A stretch of DNA of 7,593 nt from Anaerolineales bacterium (lineage in GTDB: Bacteria; Chloroflexota; Anaerolineae; Anaerolineales; Villigracilaceae): contig JAFGKO010000234.1 in the NCBI GenBank assembly GCA_016928525.1, positions 1 through 7,593 on the forward strand, in the 5' to 3' direction. How positions within the stretch are numbered: the stretch's first letter is position 1; the number at the start of each line of letters is the position of its first letter. A program made the position numbers and the translations under genes. Positions 1 through 6,273 of this stretch are shown here, one piece after another. The notes below the pieces were generated by a model, which was given only the letters and a program-made list of their open reading frames with translations, did not search any database and was not told the DNA's origin.

Positions 1-72
1 AACCAGGACTTGGGTGTGGTCAAACGGCTTCGCAAGAAGCAGATACCCGCTCTTGCCCTGTCGAGCGCTTAA
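1..72 (+). CDS. Possible C-terminal end of an unidentified gene (partial)
   Basis: Frame 1 is open from the window edge to a TAA at 70-72 and would give the last 23 residues of a protein, ending ALALSSA. The segment is basic in the middle (KRLRKK) and I do not recognise it. The other two + frames are also open over this short stretch, so coding here is only plausible: it rests on position, just ahead of a same-strand gene with its own ribosome binding site. The upstream sequence would settle it. Confidence 0.3.
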   Translation, partial: NQDLGVVKRLRKKQIPALALSSA

Positions 73-116
73 GTTATGACAGATGCACAAGTTATAAAAC
101 AAAAGGAACCATCAAA

Positions 117-446
117 ATGGAAATGAAAAACATCCCCTTCGGCACCACCGATTGGTCGCAGATCGTTCCCACGGAACATAAAGGTGAAACGGGCCTGGCT
201 ACCTGGCGCACCCGGCAATTCGATACCATCCGCGTGCGCATGGTCGAGTACAGCCCCGGCTACCGGGCCGATCACTGGTGCAAGAAGGGACACATCCTGT
301 TGTGCCTCGAGGGCGAATTGCATACAGAGCTGGCCGATGGCCGGAAGTTCGTCCTGACCCCGGGAGTCAGCTACCAGGTGGCGGACGAAGCGGAAGCGCA
401 TCGCTCCTCGACCCAAACCGGCGCAAAGCTCTTCATCGTTGACTGA
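117..446 (+). CDS. DHCW-motif cupin-fold protein
   Basis: Small single-domain cupin of 109 residues, likely cytosolic, with no signal peptide or membrane segment. The family mark is visible: D52-H53-W54-C55 followed by K57-G58-H59 and then L64-E65-G66-E67, equivalent to the first cupin motif, where His and Glu normally bind a metal. A second strand-rich half follows (TPGVSYQVADEAEAHRSS), with H95 as a possible further ligand. These proteins are conserved but have no firmly assigned reaction; cupins range from dioxygenases and isomerases to sugar or ligand sensors. ATG 117 is preferred to ATG 123 because AAGGA at 103-107 lies 9 bases before it. The gene ends 30 bases before the dapF-like start and is probably the first gene of a three-gene unit. 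The fold assignment is firm; the role is unknown. Confidence 0.85.
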   Translation: MEMKNIPFGTTDWSQIVPTEHKGETGLATWRTRQFDTIRVRMVEYSPGYRADHWCKKGHILLCLEGELHTELADGRKFVLTPGVSYQVADEAEAHRSSTQTGAKLFIVD

Positions 447-476
447 GCCCCTACAGGCCCTTGCAGGACGATGCCA

Positions 477-1316
477 ATGAGATTCGTCAAGTACCACGCG
501 CTGGGGAACGATTACCTGGTCATTCACCAGGCTGAACTAACTGAAACCCAGATCCAGCGCATTTGTCACCGCAATTACGGCCTCGGCGCGGACGGCATCC
601 TGCTCGGACCACTCGAGAGCAAAACCTGCGATTTTGGGCTGCGCATCTTCAACCCGGACGGGAGCGAGGCCGAGAAAAGCGGGAATGGGCTGCGGATTTT
701 CTCGCGGTATCTGTGGGACGAGGGGTTGGTTCGGCAACAGCCGTTCACGGTCGAGACTTTGGGCGGCGCGGTCACCTGTCAGGTAGGCGCAGGTGGCAGA
801 GACGTGGCCGTCAATATGGGAAAGGTCTGTTTTGACGGGGACAGGATCCCGGTCCTGGGAAGTGCGCGGGAAGTCTTGCGTGAACGCATGAAAATCGGCG
901 ATCGTGAATTCGAGTTCTGCGCGGCGACGGTCGGCAATCCGCACTGCATCGTACTGTGTGACGATCTAACGCCCGAATTGGCAAAGCGCTATGGTCCGCT
1001 GATTGAGACCGAAGCGCGCTTCCCCAACCGGACGAACGTCCAGTTCATGCGGGTACTGGACCAGGGCAATATTCGTATCGAAATTTGGGAGCGCGGGGCG
1101 GGATATACGCTGGCCTCCGGGAGCAGCAGCACGGCCGCGGCGGCGACCGCCTATAAACTTGGCCTGTGCGACGCGGACATCACCGTCCACATGCCCGGCG
1201 GGAAACTGAAGATCAGCATCGCGCCGGATTACTCTGCCACGCTGCACGGGCCCGTGACACGGATTTGTAACGGGAGCATAGACCAAGAAATGTTTGAAGA
1301 AAGGCAAATCCAATGA
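477..1316 (+). CDS. dapF-like: Diaminopimelate epimerase-family protein with both catalytic cysteines replaced by serine
   Basis: The length (279 residues) and motifs are those of DapF, which interconverts LL- and meso-diaminopimelate with two cysteines on opposite faces of a pocket between two similar halves. Numbering from ATG 477, seen here are LGND (N11), FNPDGSE (N59), VGNPHC (N154), RTNVQF (N187) and ERGAG (E205, R206), all equivalents of DapF substrate-binding residues. The two catalytic positions differ: the usual CGNG is S68-GNG (codon AGC, 678-680), and the usual ACGSG-type motif is A-S214-GSSS (codon TCC, 1116-1118). Both thiols are missing, so normal epimerase activity is doubtful; the protein may be a racemase, dehydratase or binding protein for another amino acid. 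ATG 477 is chosen over ATG 471 because AGGA at 465-468 is 8 bases away and homologues begin M-x-F-x-K. It overlaps the next gene by 4 bases. The family is certain; the symbol only denotes homology. Confidence 0.9.
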   Translation: MRFVKYHALGNDYLVIHQAELTETQIQRICHRNYGLGADGILLGPLESKTCDFGLRIFNPDGSEAEKSGNGLRIFSRYLWDEGLVRQQPFTVETLGGAVTCQVGAGGRDVAVNMGKVCFDGDRIPVLGSAREVLRERMKIGDREFEFCAATVGNPHCIVLCDDLTPELAKRYGPLIETEARFPNRTNVQFMRVLDQGNIRIEIWERGAGYTLASGSSSTAAAATAYKLGLCDADITVHMPGGKLKISIAPDYSATLHGPVTRICNGSIDQEMFEERQIQ

Positions 1317-2086
1317 GAATTACTGTCTGCGAACTCCCCAACGATCCTACTGCTTTGGAAGGTGCGTGGAAGCGATTGGTCAACCATGTGCAAGAGAACG
1401 AAAGCGAGTTTGTGTTGCTCCCGGAAATGCCTTTCTATCGCTGGCTGGCGCATACCCGGAACGTGGATGCCACTCAGTGGGAACAGGCTGTACAGGCACA
1501 CGAAGCCTGGATAGCGCGTCTGGCGGACCTTTCGCCTGCTACCGTTGTAAGTACACGTCCCATGATCCTGAACGGAAAACGCCAGAACGCCGGTTATGTC
1601 TGGGAGCCGGACCGGGGTGCAAAAACCATCCACACCAAGTACTATCTGCCCGACGAGCCCGGTTTCTGGGAGGCAAGCTGGTATGAACGCGGCGATGGGG
1701 ATTTCTCATTGGCAAACACGTCCAAAGGCAAGGTTGGCTTTTTGATCTGCACAGAAATCTGGTTCAATTCCCATGCCAGGGAATACGGCAAGCAGGGCAT
1801 GCAACTGCTGATCTGTCCACGCGCCACGCCCAATCCTACCGCGCCCAAATGGGTGGCAGGTGGCCAGGCCGCTGCGGTCGTTTCCGGCGCGTACTGCCTG
1901 TCGTCCAACCTGGGGGGCACCACCCCGGAAGGCGGTGATTACGCCGGTGTTGGCTGGATCATCGAACCGAATGAAGGCAAAATTTTAGGCCTGACCTCGC
2001 CTGAGCAACCGTTCCTGACGCTGGATATCGATTTGGGAGAAGCGGATAGGGCAAAGAAAACCTATCCGCGCTATGTGCTGGATTGA
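1313..2086 (+). CDS. Carbon-nitrogen hydrolase (nitrilase superfamily)
   Basis: 257-residue protein with the full nitrilase-superfamily triad: E38 in LLPEMPF, K109 in HTKYYLP, and nucleophile C146 in LICTEIWF. E115 or E120 may be the second glutamate often found near the lysine. Members cleave non-peptide C-N bonds in amides, N-carbamoyl compounds or nitriles through a Cys-acyl intermediate. CTEIWF differs from the motifs I know for N-carbamoylputrescine, N-carbamoyl-D-amino acid or omega-amidase members, so no substrate is assigned. The PRATPN segment after the nucleophile also appears to be a subgroup trait. No signal or lipoprotein sequence is seen, so it is probably cytosolic. The start overlaps the dapF-like stop as ATGA, with AAGG at 1301-1304, indicating translational coupling. 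The product may act on the same substrate class as the DapF-like protein. A strong hairpin follows the stop codon. Confidence 0.88.
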   Translation: MRITVCELPNDPTALEGAWKRLVNHVQENESEFVLLPEMPFYRWLAHTRNVDATQWEQAVQAHEAWIARLADLSPATVVSTRPMILNGKRQNAGYVWEPDRGAKTIHTKYYLPDEPGFWEASWYERGDGDFSLANTSKGKVGFLICTEIWFNSHAREYGKQGMQLLICPRATPNPTAPKWVAGGQAAAVVSGAYCLSSNLGGTTPEGGDYAGVGWIIEPNEGKILGLTSPEQPFLTLDIDLGEADRAKKTYPRYVLD

Positions 2087-2091
2087 ACGAA

Positions 2092-2119
2092 ACGGCCCTG
2101 CAAACTCTCGCAGGGCCGT
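2092..2119. terminator. Hairpin between convergent genes, likely bidirectional terminator
   Basis: ACGGCCCTGC (2092-2101) and GCAGGGCCGT (2110-2119) form a perfect 10-base stem around an 8-base loop. It lies 5 bases after the hydrolase stop and 21 bases after the end of the HAD gene, which runs the other way. Neither side has a classical U-run: the + side is T-rich (TAGTCTCTATATTCT), and the - side reads TTTCGTT. The position between converging genes supports termination in both directions. Confidence 0.75.
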
Positions 2120-2140
2120 AATAGTCTCTATATTCTAATG

Positions 2141-2809
2141 CTATCCATCCAATAATACATCCGCCAACTCAGATGTTGTTTTCAGGATCAAGTCCGCTCC
2201 CCGATGTTCGAGTTCACCTCGCTCTCCAAACCCGCACAACACACCCACCGTCTGCGTACCAGCAGCCACCCCGGCGCGGATGTCCACGATAGTATCGCCG
2301 ATCATCAGGCAATCCTCAGGAGCCACGCCCATCTTTTCAGCCGCATACAGGATCGGATCGGGGTAAGGCTTGGTGTGCTCGGCGGTAATGGCGGTCACGA
2401 TTTCCTGGAAATAGCCGGTCAATTCGAACTGGTCAAGAAAAGCACGTGTGGACTTATCGTCCCGGGCGCTGACCACCGCCATGGGATACACCCCGCACAG
2501 GCGCTCCAGCATCTCTTTGACGCCGGGCACCATCATGAAATGCTTCATCGGGCGCGGACGGTGACGGTTCAACCACTCCCACAACCCCAGCAACTCGTCA
2601 TCTAGACCAATGATATCTGGCAGACCGATCAAAGCGTTGCCAGGCGATTCCACCCACATCACAAAACGGCGGGCGGCGCGTTGCGGATCGCGGAATAGAA
2701 AGTGGGGGAAAAACCGGACGACCTTCTGTACATACATATCATCGGTGTCGCTCAGGGTGCCGTCCACGTCGAAACACAGGGCATGGATGCGTTGCAAATC
2801 GAGAGGCAT
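2141..2809 (-). CDS. HAD-superfamily phosphatase (phosphoglycolate phosphatase/PpaX-like)
   Basis: 222-residue haloacid-dehalogenase-like hydrolase with all four motifs: motif I D14-V-D16-G-T (nucleophile and acid/base), motif II S114 in VVSARD, motif III K147 in HTKPYPDP, and motif IV GD172-TIVD176 for Mg2+. Residues of about 20-90 form a helical C1 cap between motifs I and II. The overall plan fits the Gph/PpaX/beta-phosphoglucomutase branch, which dephosphorylates small phosphate esters or pyrophosphate; the cap decides the substrate, and I cannot read it here. It is soluble. No Shine-Dalgarno precedes ATG 2809, and TACAAT on the - strand (2821-2816) ends 6 bases before it, compatible with a leaderless mRNA. 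It is transcribed alone, divergent from the sensor kinase. Confidence 0.88.
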   Translation of the reverse strand: MPLDLQRIHALCFDVDGTLSDTDDMYVQKVVRFFPHFLFRDPQRAARRFVMWVESPGNALIGLPDIIGLDDELLGLWEWLNRHRPRPMKHFMMVPGVKEMLERLCGVYPMAVVSARDDKSTRAFLDQFELTGYFQEIVTAITAEHTKPYPDPILYAAEKMGVAPEDCLMIGDTIVDIRAGVAAGTQTVGVLCGFGERGELEHRGADLILKTTSELADVLLDG

Positions 2810-2978
2810 AAGATAATTGTAAACTATTCATATGGATAAATGAAGACACAACTGCTATACTTGTATAGATCACTCCGAACGTTGTTATCCGGCAGTACAC
2901 TGTAAATAGAGCAAGTACGTGGTATCATTTATTTAGAATCAGGAAGTGGACTAAAATACCTTCAGGTCAAACTGTCTA
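2810..2978. promoter_or_regulatory. Divergent AT-rich regulatory region between HAD gene and sensor kinase
   Basis: This 169-base gap has no supported ORF. On the - strand, TACAAT (2821-2816) is placed as a -10 for a leaderless HAD transcript, with only a weak TTCATT at the -35 position. On the + strand, TGGATA (2833-2838), 17 bases, then TATACT (2856-2861) is a reasonable sigma70-type pair for the kinase and would give a leader of roughly 110 bases. The second hexamer lies inside a dyad (2855-2868). TAGAAT at 2934-2939 is an alternative -10 nearer the gene. The kinase Shine-Dalgarno is weak (AGG at 2964-2966, 12 bases from ATG). Assignments are by eye. Confidence 0.4.
2855..2868. repeat. Dyad CTATAC-TT-GTATAG, candidate operator
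   Basis: Two perfect 6-base inverted half-sites with a 2-base spacer lie in the middle of the divergent gap and overlap the candidate + strand -10 hexamer TATACT. A protein bound here could block both promoters. It could also be chance in AT-rich DNA, as no second copy is seen in the window. Confidence 0.4.
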
Positions 2979-5108
2979 ATGGAGATTAAACCGCCTCAGG
3001 GGAAACCCATCACGGAAGAAGACCGTACCCGGCTTGAACTGCTTTATCACGTCAGCCGCGAGGTTGCAGCCGCCTTGGATTTGCGCACCGTGTTACAACG
3101 CGTGCTGTTCGAGGCTATCCAGAACGTGGGCGGGGAACGCGGAAGTATTGTCGTGCTCGACGATAATGGTAAAGCTGTAGATTCAACGATTGTATTTGGC
3201 GAGCGTATCCAACAAGATACAACCCAGCAATTGCGCGACACCGTAGAACACGGACTGGCTGGCTGGGTGTTGAAAAACCGCAAACCAGCTTTGATCTCCG
3301 ACACCAGCCTGGACGAACGCTGGCTGCAACGTCCGGATGATGCCAAAAAGAAGACCGGCGCCAAATCGGCTCTGTGCATGCCGCTGCTGGCGCGTGACCA
3401 GTTGGTGGGTGTGCTGACACTGGTTCACTCCCAGCCGAATGCATTTGGCACAGAACATCTGGACTTGATGCAGGCCATCGCTGACCAGGCCGGAATTGCC
3501 GTACTGAATGCCCGTCTTTATACTGAAAGCCAGCAAAAGGCGCGTGTGATGAGCGCCCTGGCCGAGAGCGCGGCTGCCATTAACACCTCATTGCGGTTGG
3601 ATGAAGTGCTGCAACGCATCCTGAACCAGACCATCCAGGCTTTGCAAGTGGAAACTGTTGCCCTGGCTCTGACCGAACCGGCCAGCGGCGAGTTAGTGTT
3701 CCAGGCTGCTACAGGACACAATGCCGGCAATATTCTCAATCGGCATATTCCATCCGGACAGGGATTGGCCAGTGTCGTCATCAAGAACGGACGAGGGGTG
3801 GTCATATCTGACGTCAGCAAGGATCAACGCTTCAAAAACGTGGACAGGTTTGGAGGCATAGAAACGCGCGCCGTTGCAATGGCTCCCATCCAGGCGCCGG
3901 GCAAAGTCATCGGTGTGCTGGAGGCCATTAATCCGGTCGCGGGCGAATTCGATATCGACGCTCTGTTGGTGCTGACCGGGTTGGGCAGTCTGGCGGGAAC
4001 ATCTATCCAAAACGCGCAAATTTTCGAAAGGATGGATTCTTCCCACCAACATTATCGGGAATTATTCGAAGACAGCATCGATCCCATTTTGTTGACAGAT
4101 TGGGACGGCAAAATCATCGAGGCAAACCGACAGGCCTTGGAGTTTAGCGGCTACAATAATAAAAATGTGCACAATGTGACCATCGATAAATTGCATGATG
4201 TCAATTGGAATATGACCGGGTTGGGGTTTGATAATCTTAAATCTTATCAAACTTTTTCCTATGACTCAGTTTTACGTAACGTCAGTGGGCGCGCCATACC
4301 CATTCAAGTCAATGTGCGACCGGTAGAATTCGAAAATGCTATCCTGTTGCAGTGGATTTTCCACGATATTAGCGAGCGCAAAGCATTGGATGATTTGCGT
4401 AACGATTTGATGTCCATGGTCTATCACGATCTGCGTGCACCGCTGGCAAATGTCATTTCCAGTCTTGATCTTTTGAGCGGATTAATAAACGATGAGGATG
4501 ACGAGGACGTACAATCTATTCTGAAAGTTGCGTTCCACTCCACCACACGCATCGAGCGCATGATCAATACATTGCTGGACATTAACCGCCTCGAATCGGG
4601 CCAGGAAATCGTCACCCGGCGCGCTATAGATATATCAGGCCTGGTTGTCGATGCCGTCAATGAAGTGGAACAGGTTGCGGAAAGCCGCAACCAGAAGATC
4701 CATATCCAATTGCCAGAAACAGAGAAACTTGCTCCTGTTTGGATTGATGGGGAAATGATCCTGCGCGTACTTATAAATCTGCTGGAAAATGCGGCCAAGT
4801 TCTCGCCCCCGGAAGGCCAGATAACGATCAATGCTCAGGCTGAAAACGCCTGGGTGAAGGTCTTTGTGAAAGATCATGGCCCTGCCATTCCCGTCAGCGA
4901 ACAAGAGCGCATTTTCAATAAGTTTATCCGGCTACATGGTAAAGACAAACGCAGTGGGCTGGGTATTGGTTTGGCATTCTGCCGTCTGGCCGTAGAGGGG
5001 CATGGCGGGCGCATATGGGTTGAAAGTGAAAGTGACAAGGGCAATACCTTTTCCTTCACCCTGCCTGTGGCATCAGAAGAGCAACGAGTAAGAACCAGTG
5101 GGGATTAG
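2979..5108 (+). CDS. Soluble hybrid-sensor histidine kinase, GAF-GAF-PAS-HisKA-HATPase
   Basis: 709-residue two-component sensor without signal peptide or membrane helices, so cytosolic. Domains in order: GAF1 (about 20-180), GAF2 (about 190-345), PAS (about 357-470, starting HYRELFEDSIDPILL), HisKA dimerization helix pair (about 472-540) and HATPase_c (about 590-700). Phospho-acceptor H483 is in YHDLRAP; the N-box has N600 and N604 (LINLLENAAK); G1 is D632-H-G634; a later glycine-rich box is GLGIGLAF. All kinase motifs look intact. Neither GAF shows a recognisable chromophore cysteine, so the ligands are unknown. At H+4, where sensors with phosphatase activity usually have Thr or Asn, there is A487. 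DNA encoding part of the PAS is much more AT-rich than the rest. No response regulator adjoins; a terminator follows, so it is an orphan kinase. 'Hybrid' here means mixed input domains; no receiver domain is present. Confidence 0.93.
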   Translation: MEIKPPQGKPITEEDRTRLELLYHVSREVAAALDLRTVLQRVLFEAIQNVGGERGSIVVLDDNGKAVDSTIVFGERIQQDTTQQLRDTVEHGLAGWVLKNRKPALISDTSLDERWLQRPDDAKKKTGAKSALCMPLLARDQLVGVLTLVHSQPNAFGTEHLDLMQAIADQAGIAVLNARLYTESQQKARVMSALAESAAAINTSLRLDEVLQRILNQTIQALQVETVALALTEPASGELVFQAATGHNAGNILNRHIPSGQGLASVVIKNGRGVVISDVSKDQRFKNVDRFGGIETRAVAMAPIQAPGKVIGVLEAINPVAGEFDIDALLVLTGLGSLAGTSIQNAQIFERMDSSHQHYRELFEDSIDPILLTDWDGKIIEANRQALEFSGYNNKNVHNVTIDKLHDVNWNMTGLGFDNLKSYQTFSYDSVLRNVSGRAIPIQVNVRPVEFENAILLQWIFHDISERKALDDLRNDLMSMVYHDLRAPLANVISSLDLLSGLINDEDDEDVQSILKVAFHSTTRIERMINTLLDINRLESGQEIVTRRAIDISGLVVDAVNEVEQVAESRNQKIHIQLPETEKLAPVWIDGEMILRVLINLLENAAKFSPPEGQITINAQAENAWVKVFVKDHGPAIPVSEQERIFNKFIRLHGKDKRSGLGIGLAFCRLAVEGHGGRIWVESESDKGNTFSFTLPVASEEQRVRTSGD

Positions 5109-5134
5109 GGTAAAATTGAAGCTCCACTCCTAAC

Positions 5135-5153
5135 TGCCCAACAGGGCATTTTT
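5135..5153 (+). terminator. Short intrinsic terminator after the sensor kinase
   Basis: TGCCC (5135-5139), loop AACA, GGGCA (5144-5148) and then TTTTT (5149-5153). The stem is only 5 pairs but GC-rich and followed directly by five T. It lies 26 bases after the kinase stop and before the next gene's ribosome binding site, so that gene should have its own promoter, which I could not identify. Confidence 0.6.
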
Positions 5154-5217
5154 CCCAGCCATCCAAGTCATAGAAGGAGCACTGGGAGGGGTGGGAGCAT
5201 TCAGGAGCACTTCATTT

Positions 5218-6072
5218 ATGGATTCCATCAGTAACCAAGTATATGTTGAAGATCAATATCCCGGTGTGACACTGGGTATTATCAACCATCCCCGTGGGTT
5301 GATCCAGGTTGACGCGCCACCTTCGCCGGAAGATGGACGCTCGTGGCGTGCTACCCTGATGAGCTTCGGAAGCGGCCCGGAACGTATCCTGATCAATTTG
5401 GATGCGCATCCTGACCGGACTTTGGGCGTGCGCGCCATGGATTGCAGTGTCATCGCCCACGAAAAGACTGCACAGGTTTTCCGTAATCGTCCAAGCACCT
5501 TCAAGGCTCAAGGTGATGAAACCGGCGCTGACTGGGAGAACATCCCCGGGCTGACAGGCATCCGGTGGGTTGCGCCTGAAATCTCTTTCACGCATACCAT
5601 GACCTTGCAATGGGACGATACCCCCATCCTGCTTGAAAGTCATCCTGGCCCAAGCATAGGCGCCATCTGGGTTATCTTGCCGGAAGAGAAAATTGTCTTC
5701 GTGGGCGATACCGTGCTCAAAAACCAGCCACCCTTCCTGGCCAGCGCGGACTTGCCCGTCTGGCTGGAAACGTTGGCTCTCTTGCAGAGCAAACCATTTC
5801 GCGATTACACCGTGATCAGTGGGCGCGGTGGTGTGGTTACACCTGCGCTTATCAAAAGCCAAACGGATTTCATTAAGGATATCCACAAAAAATTGGAAAA
5901 GCTCTCCCAAAAGAGGCCGAAAGTGGATGTTGAAGGGAGTCTTGCCCAACAGTTTCTCTCCAGTTTCAAAGTTCCAACTGCACGCCAGAAACAATATGCC
6001 CAGCGTCTCCGCTATGGATTGAAACATTATTACATGCGTCACTATCAATCCGAAAGCAGCGGCAACGAATAA
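5218..6072 (+). CDS. Metallo-beta-lactamase-fold protein with degenerate metal site
   Basis: 284 residues from ATG 5218. The N-terminal strands (QVYVEDQYPGVTLGII, then LIQVDAPP) and the order of motifs match the MBL fold. The ligands do not: the usual HxHxDH is D62-A-H64-P-D66-R67; the usual PGH is PG-P145; the Asp of the GD motif is kept (D164); and the usual GHG is G202-R203-G204. Only H64, D66 and D164 remain, too few for the standard dinuclear site. A basic C-terminal extension follows (about 220-280, with KKLEKLSQKRPK and a Tyr/His-rich end). It may bind one metal, a nucleotide or a partner instead. ATG 5218 is preferred because AGGAG (5203-5207) is 10 bases upstream; GTG 5191, preceded by AAGGAG (5174-5179), would add 9 residues. 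The gene stands alone. Fold likely; function unknown. Confidence 0.82.
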   Translation: MDSISNQVYVEDQYPGVTLGIINHPRGLIQVDAPPSPEDGRSWRATLMSFGSGPERILINLDAHPDRTLGVRAMDCSVIAHEKTAQVFRNRPSTFKAQGDETGADWENIPGLTGIRWVAPEISFTHTMTLQWDDTPILLESHPGPSIGAIWVILPEEKIVFVGDTVLKNQPPFLASADLPVWLETLALLQSKPFRDYTVISGRGGVVTPALIKSQTDFIKDIHKKLEKLSQKRPKVDVEGSLAQQFLSSFKVPTARQKQYAQRLRYGLKHYYMRHYQSESSGNE

Positions 6073-6120
6073 ATCCCACCACATAATCCGTTCTGACCCC
6101 TGTCCATTAATGGGCCAAGG

Positions 6121-6234
6121 GTTTGTTCACCACGGAGATCGCTGAATCCACACGCGTACCTGCGGCCCAGTGCAGGCAGAGAAGGATAGAAAGAACTACT
6201 CTGTGCTCTTCGTGTGCTCTGTGGTAAAACAAGC
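6121..6234. repeat. Degenerate intergenic element with imperfect terminal inverted repeats
   Basis: The left arm TTGTTCACCACGGAG (6123-6137) pairs imperfectly with the right arm CTCTGTGGTAAAACAA (6217-6232), leaving a centre of about 80 bases. The right side is built of three 9-base units: CTCTGTGCT, CTTCGTGTG and CTCTGTGGT (6199-6225). The centre has a small hairpin, CCTGC (6159-6163) with GCAGG (6172-6176). From memory, CTCTGTG/ACCACGGAG-type intergenic repeats occur in many environmental bacterial genomes; whether this copy belongs to them needs a search. It has no coding capacity, so it is MITE-like or a repetitive extragenic palindrome. No clear target duplication was seen. Confidence 0.55.
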
Positions 6235-6243
6235 AGGAGCCCA

Positions 6244-6249
6244 TATAAT
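6244..6249 (+). promoter_or_regulatory. Candidate -10 box for the endonuclease III gene
   Basis: A perfect TATAAT lies 53 bases before ATG 6303, at the right edge of the repeat element. The -35 position holds only a weak GTGGTA-like match within the repeat arm, so the element may have brought in or shaped this promoter. A nearer TAAATT (6290-6295) would instead give a leaderless transcript, which fits the lack of a Shine-Dalgarno before the ATG. Confidence 0.35.
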
Positions 6250-6273
6250 TATCCACACTATGAAAATTCGAAG

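Noticed and set aside
71..95. Direct repeat AAGTTAT (71-77 and 89-95) and TATAAA (93-98) before the cupin gene
   Set aside because: The repeat is only 7 bases in AT-rich DNA, and the TATAAA would start transcription on top of the ribosome binding site, so it is not a convincing promoter.
471..476. ATG 471 as the dapF-like start
   Set aside because: AGGA at 465-468 is only 2 bases before it but 8 before ATG 477, and DapF proteins normally begin right at the MRFVKYHALGND-type segment.
69..527. 152-codon open frame on the - strand over the cupin gene
   Set aside because: The cupin reading is well supported by its DHWC motif and ribosome binding site; the antisense frame also runs into the dapF-like start and shows no domain.
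5212..6084. Long 290-codon open frame on the - strand opposite the MBL-like gene
   Set aside because: The + strand protein has recognisable fold motifs and a ribosome binding site; the antisense translation has no family-like pattern and is typical of the shadow of a GC-biased gene.
6104..6113. Perfect 10-base palindrome CCATTAATGG after the MBL-like gene
   Set aside because: It is short, has no T-run for termination and no promoter beside it; chance is a sufficient explanation.
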